Shown one piece after another: positions 61,658-64,000 of a stretch of DNA of 64,000 bases (position 1 is its first letter; each line of letters begins with the position of its first letter). The position numbers were made by a program, and so were the translations under genes. The notes beneath the pieces are model-generated. The model ran no database searches. It was not told the DNA's origin and saw only the letters and a list, made by a program, of their open reading frames with translations. Source of the stretch: Mogibacterium sp. (GTDB taxonomy: Bacteria > Bacillota > Clostridia > Peptostreptococcales > Anaerovoracaceae); NCBI GenBank assembly GCA_024403035.1, contig JAKSSP010000001.1, positions 172,682 through 236,681 of the forward strand. The letters are read 5' to 3'.

Positions 61658-62733
61658 TCTGCTTTTACCTTCTTCCAATAGTTACTGTACAGCTCCGTAG
61701 TCGCCGGGTCGAGAGTTACCAGCGATTCGCAGCGGTTTATGGTCTCCTCATCAGGGAAGACCGACGCTTCTTCAAGATACTCCTCATCTATGAGATCTAA
61801 AGCTGCCTCATTCGGAGTCGTGTAATAGAGGTAGTCGAAGTTGATGGCCGCTATGTCCGGCCTGCACAGGAAATTGATCCACGCTTCCGCGTTCGCCTTG
61901 TTAGCCGCGTCCTTAGGGATGACCCAGGAGTCGATGAAGAACTCCGAGCCTTCTTTTGGGATCACGAATTCAACGTCCTCGTTCAGCTCTTTAGTGTAGA
62001 TGTATTCGCCGTTCCAGACTACTCCTACCGCCGCAGAGCCATTCGCCAGAAGGTCGCGCGCGGAATCGTTGGCGTATTTATAGACCAGCGGTTTCTGCCT
62101 GATGAGCTCATCAGCAGCTGCCTTTATCTCAGCTTCGCTGGTGGTATTCTCTGAATAGCCGAGTTTCTTGAGACCTATCATGAAGGCGTCCCGTACGCTG
62201 TCAGGCATGACGAGGCTGTTCTTGAATTTCTCATTCCAGAGATCGTCCCATGAATCGATCTCAACACCATCCGTCATGGTCTTGTTATAAAGAATGCCCG
62301 CGATCCCGGCTTGGTATGGCACGGAATATTTGTTGCCCGGATCGAACGACTCGGATTTCTCCATGTATACATCCCCTATATTCTTTATCTCAGGGATGTT
62401 GTTCATGTCGAGTTCGGACAGCATGTCATTTGAGATCATGCGCTGTATCATGTAGTCCGAGGTACATACGCAGTCGTACATGGTCGCGTTGTTCTCGAGC
62501 ACGGTGATCATCTCCTCGGCAGTATCAAAATAATCCGGGATGACCATAATCCCGGTTTCCTCTTCGAACTTGTCAAGAAGCGTCATATCAAAGTAATCGC
62601 CATAGCAATAAACGTATACCGAGCCGTTTTCGCCGCTCCTGCAGCCGCTCATCAGTGCGGTCACGGAAACGAGCATCATCAGCACGGCCATCATTGCAGC
62701 CAGCCTTTTAAAGCGTCTGTTGTTTCTTTTCAT
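61654..62733 (-). CDS. PotD-like polyamine-binding lipoprotein
   Basis: 359 residues with a lipoprotein signal (basic start, hydrophobic core, then LMSGC; Cys31 is the acylation site). The mature part begins VYVYCYGDYFD and continues FEEETGIMVIPDYFDTAEEM, the pattern of PotD/PotF spermidine-putrescine binding proteins; VGVVWNGEYIY and SWVIPKDAANKANAEAWINFL are further family blocks. No potA, potB or potC follows; instead it lies between a REC/Hpt pair and YitT. It may serve a distant ABC transporter or act as a sensor. Confidence 0.85.
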   Translation of the reverse strand: MKRNNRRFKRLAAMMAVLMMLVSVTALMSGCRSGENGSVYVYCYGDYFDMTLLDKFEEETGIMVIPDYFDTAEEMITVLENNATMYDCVCTSDYMIQRMISNDMLSELDMNNIPEIKNIGDVYMEKSESFDPGNKYSVPYQAGIAGILYNKTMTDGVEIDSWDDLWNEKFKNSLVMPDSVRDAFMIGLKKLGYSENTTSEAEIKAAADELIRQKPLVYKYANDSARDLLANGSAAVGVVWNGEYIYTKELNEDVEFVIPKEGSEFFIDSWVIPKDAANKANAEAWINFLCRPDIAAINFDYLYYTTPNEAALDLIDEEYLEEASVFPDEETINRCESLVTLDPATTELYSNYWKKVKAE

Positions 62734-62756
62734 CTATTTTTCCTAAATAAAATGAA

Positions 62757-62945
62757 TTATTCTGCGAGCGCTCTGAATCTCTCCAGGGCGTCCTTATACT
62801 GCGGGAACACGTCAGATACATCGACCATCTCATCAGCGTTTCTGAATCTCTCCGTCATTTCTACGACAGGCTCCAGAAGCGGTGTGATGGACAGATTGCT
62901 GAGAGTGCCTTTAAGCGCATGCGCGGCTTCAAACGCCTTTGTCAC
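62757..62945 (-). pseudogene. Hpt-domain remnant
   Basis: A frame of 62 residues from a GTG that overlaps the stop of the response regulator (GTGA). It reads VTKAFEAAHALKGTLSNLS, the phosphohistidine motif of histidine phosphotransfer domains, followed by the second half of the helical bundle. The codons before the GTG continue the same domain in this frame (AAVEAGE), so the first half is missing and the gene looks like the tail of a longer protein. It might still be made by coupling, but 62 residues are too few for a normal four-helix Hpt. Confidence 0.7.
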
Positions 62946-63394
62946 TTCGCCGGCTTCGACCGCGGCAGCCCTGTCAGCTCGTCAAATTCGGTCTGTCCGA
63001 TGATGACGCGCTTTTCAAAAAGCTCTATGGTGTGGCGTATCCTTGCCTGTATGATCTTGATATCCGGATACGGCTTAGGTATGAAGTCGGATGCACCTAT
63101 GTCCAGGCACTCGACCTCAGCCTCTTTATCGGCCGTCAGGACTATGACCGGTATCCTGTGGACCTCCTCTTTTTCATTGATCATGTTAAGGATGTCCACG
63201 CCGTTCATGTCCGGAAGATTAAGATCCAGGAGGATAAGGCTCAGCCGGTCTCCGCTCTCTTCGATGTGTTTGAGAGCCTGGCTTCCGTTTTCAGCCAGCA
63301 GAACGTCGTAATTCTGTTCGATCGTCATCTTGAGGATCTCGCGGCTTACGAATTCGTCCTCTACTATCAGGATCAGTTTCCTGTCATCCGTCAT
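62942..63394 (-). CDS. Response regulator receiver protein with truncated GGDEF start
   Basis: 150 residues. The REC domain is complete: LILIVEDEFVSREILK (acidic pocket), LSLILLDLNLPDMNG (phospho-Asp), VIVLTAD (Thr) and FIPKPYP (Lys). After a helical linker the chain reaches FDELTGL, the first words of a GGDEF diguanylate cyclase domain, and then stops after seven unrelated residues. The next gene begins in another frame in the middle of an Hpt domain. The simplest reading is one REC-GGDEF-...-Hpt protein that lost its middle, leaving a receiver that may still be phosphorylated. Confidence 0.85.
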   Translation of the reverse strand: MTDDRKLILIVEDEFVSREILKMTIEQNYDVLLAENGSQALKHIEESGDRLSLILLDLNLPDMNGVDILNMINEKEEVHRIPVIVLTADKEAEVECLDIGASDFIPKPYPDIKIIQARIRHTIELFEKRVIIGQTEFDELTGLPRSKPAK

Positions 63395-63497
63395 TTGTTA
63401 CGATGTGTTGCTTTGCGGCATTTTTTGACCTCACTCATCACGTAATACTCAATGATGATTATATACTATTTACGGCGGTTTTAGATAGCACAAAGAA

Positions 63498-63521
63498 AAA
63501 AGACTGCTTCCGCAGTCTTTT
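63498..63521 (-). terminator. Terminator of the tRNA array
   Basis: AAAGACTGC and GCAGTCTTT pair around a 4-base loop, followed by TTTCTTTG on the minus strand, directly after tRNA-Cys. Confidence 0.88.
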
Positions 63522-63523
63522 GC

Positions 63524-63597
<74 letters not shown>

Positions 63598-63603
63598 TTA
63601 TAC

Positions 63604-63629
63604 ATGAGGGACTCGCTAGAGTCCCTCAT
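63604..63629. other. Perfect stem-loop between tRNA-Gln and tRNA-Cys
   Basis: ATGAGGGACTC and GAGTCCCTCAT, 11 bp, 4-base loop. No T-run follows on the minus strand, so it is probably a processing or structural element of the tRNA transcript. Confidence 0.6.
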
Positions 63630-63633
63630 TTCC

Positions 63634-63708
63634 TGGCTAGGGTAGTAGGATTCGAACCTACGAATGACGGAATCAGAATCCGTTGCCTTACCGCTTGGCT
63701 ATACCCCA
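63634..63708 (-). tRNA. tRNA-Gln (CTG)
   Basis: Acceptor TGGGGTA / TACCCTA (one G-U), anticodon stem ACGGA / TCCGT with loop TTCTGAT (anticodon CTG), T-loop GTTCGAATCC, discriminator G and encoded CCA. The U1 start is typical of tRNA-Gln. Confidence 0.94.
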
Positions 63709-63757
63709 TCAGCGATTACATTGTAGCACGCTTCGTCCGAAAGTTAAAGAAGAAGTT

Positions 63758-63834
63758 TGGGGTGGATGGTGGGATTCGAACCCACGAATACTGGAGCCAC
63801 AACCCAGGGTCTTAACCACTTGACGACACCCACC
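63758..63834 (-). tRNA. tRNA-His (GTG)
   Basis: Anticodon loop TTGTGGC (GTG). The extra G at position -1 pairs with C73, the hallmark of tRNA-His; acceptor GTGGGTG / CATCCAC; encoded CCA. Confidence 0.95.
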
Positions 63835-63853
63835 ACGGGTCTTTATAAAAAAA

Positions 63854-63930
63854 TGGCGACCGGGAACGGGCTCGAACCGTCGACCTCCAGCGTGACAGGC
63901 TGGCATTCTAACCAGCTGAACTACCCGGCC
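63854..63930 (-). tRNA. tRNA-Asp (GTC)
   Basis: Acceptor GGCCGGG / CCCGGTC, anticodon loop CTGTCAC (GTC), T-loop GTTCGAGCC, discriminator G, encoded CCA. Confidence 0.95.
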
Positions 63931-63936
63931 GCGTAA

Positions 63937-64000
63937 TGGTGGGACCAATAGGGCTCGAACCTATGACCCCCTGCTTGTAAGGCAGGTGCTCTCCCAGCTG
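63937..64000 (-). tRNA. tRNA-Val (TAC), 5' end outside window
   Basis: Anticodon stem CCTGC / GCAGG with loop CTTACAA (TAC), T-loop GTTCGAGCC, 3' acceptor strand TGGTCCC, discriminator A and encoded CCA. The first bases lie beyond the window edge. Confidence 0.93.

Overview
The window looks like a core chromosomal segment of a strictly anaerobic member of the Bacillota, class Clostridia. Evidence: a PolC-type replicase, RNase Y, a PhoH/YbeY/Era/RecO operon, an infC-rpmI-rplT operon with a leader attenuator, NrdR, LexA, an IscR/NifS/NifU cluster, butyrate kinase, an oxygen-sensitive trimeric [FeFe] hydrogenase (HydABC), pyruvate phosphate dikinase and a membrane pyrophosphatase. Family-level placement (for example near the Eubacteriales Family XIII / Anaerovoracaceae group) is only a guess. 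I see no phage, insertion sequence, CRISPR array or rRNA. Almost all genes are on the minus strand; the few plus-strand genes are single genes or pairs.

Layout. 1-2.4 kb: the metal-efflux operon arsR-type regulator / separate HMA metal-binding protein / P1B ATPase (cut by the window edge), with a nearly perfect 42-bp operator in its promoter. 2.4-3.9 kb: butyrate kinase and a small convergent hypothetical gene. 3.9-18.4 kb: a long co-directional run rny, cysteine desulfurase, thiI, thrS, pyrH, frr, uppS, cdsA, rseP, ispG, polC; the usual dxr between cdsA and rseP is absent and PolC lacks the exonuclease domain normally inserted in its PHP domain. 18.6-24.2 kb: murE, radC, cmk, nrdR with a NrdR box, then about 490 bp without a protein gene that hold a GC-rich, highly foldable element, then the infC-rpmI-rplT operon ending in an unlisted-size 55-residue membrane protein. 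24.2-28.4 kb: maf (apparently leaderless), a radical SAM-lexA operon under a LexA box, proC with a GNAT gene, and a small-multidrug-export family protein with an M18 aminopeptidase.

30-34.3 kb: hydC-hydB-hydA, a NADH/ferredoxin-linked hydrogenase. 34.4-42.1 kb: an S66 peptidase-family gene on the plus strand and the operon kup-galM-pgi-pepP on the minus strand. 42.2-47.1 kb: hppA and ppdK, both pyrophosphate-linked energy-saving enzymes. 47.1-53.1 kb: rpsU-yqeY-phoH-ybeY-era-recO-DUF4342-glyQS, leading into ppdK. 53.1-58.7 kb: an RDD membrane protein, a PyrK-like flavoprotein that has lost its iron-sulfur cysteines, NAD(P)HX repair enzyme NnrDE, and the iscR-nifS-nifU iron-sulfur cluster operon with its own operator. 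58.8-63.4 kb: a Na/phosphate symporter with a PhoU-like tail, a YitT protein, a PotD-like lipoprotein, and a response regulator / Hpt pair that looks like the two ends of one deleted REC-GGDEF-Hpt protein. 63.5-64 kb: a tRNA array (Val, Asp, His, Gln, Cys).

Most content is ordinary housekeeping. The items most worth a second look are the exonuclease-less PolC, the structured intergenic element at 22.3-22.6 kb, the cysteine-less PyrK relative, the truncated REC/Hpt pair linked to PotD, and the LexA-controlled radical SAM gene. All assignments come from reading the sequence and from memory of protein families; no database search or folding program was run.
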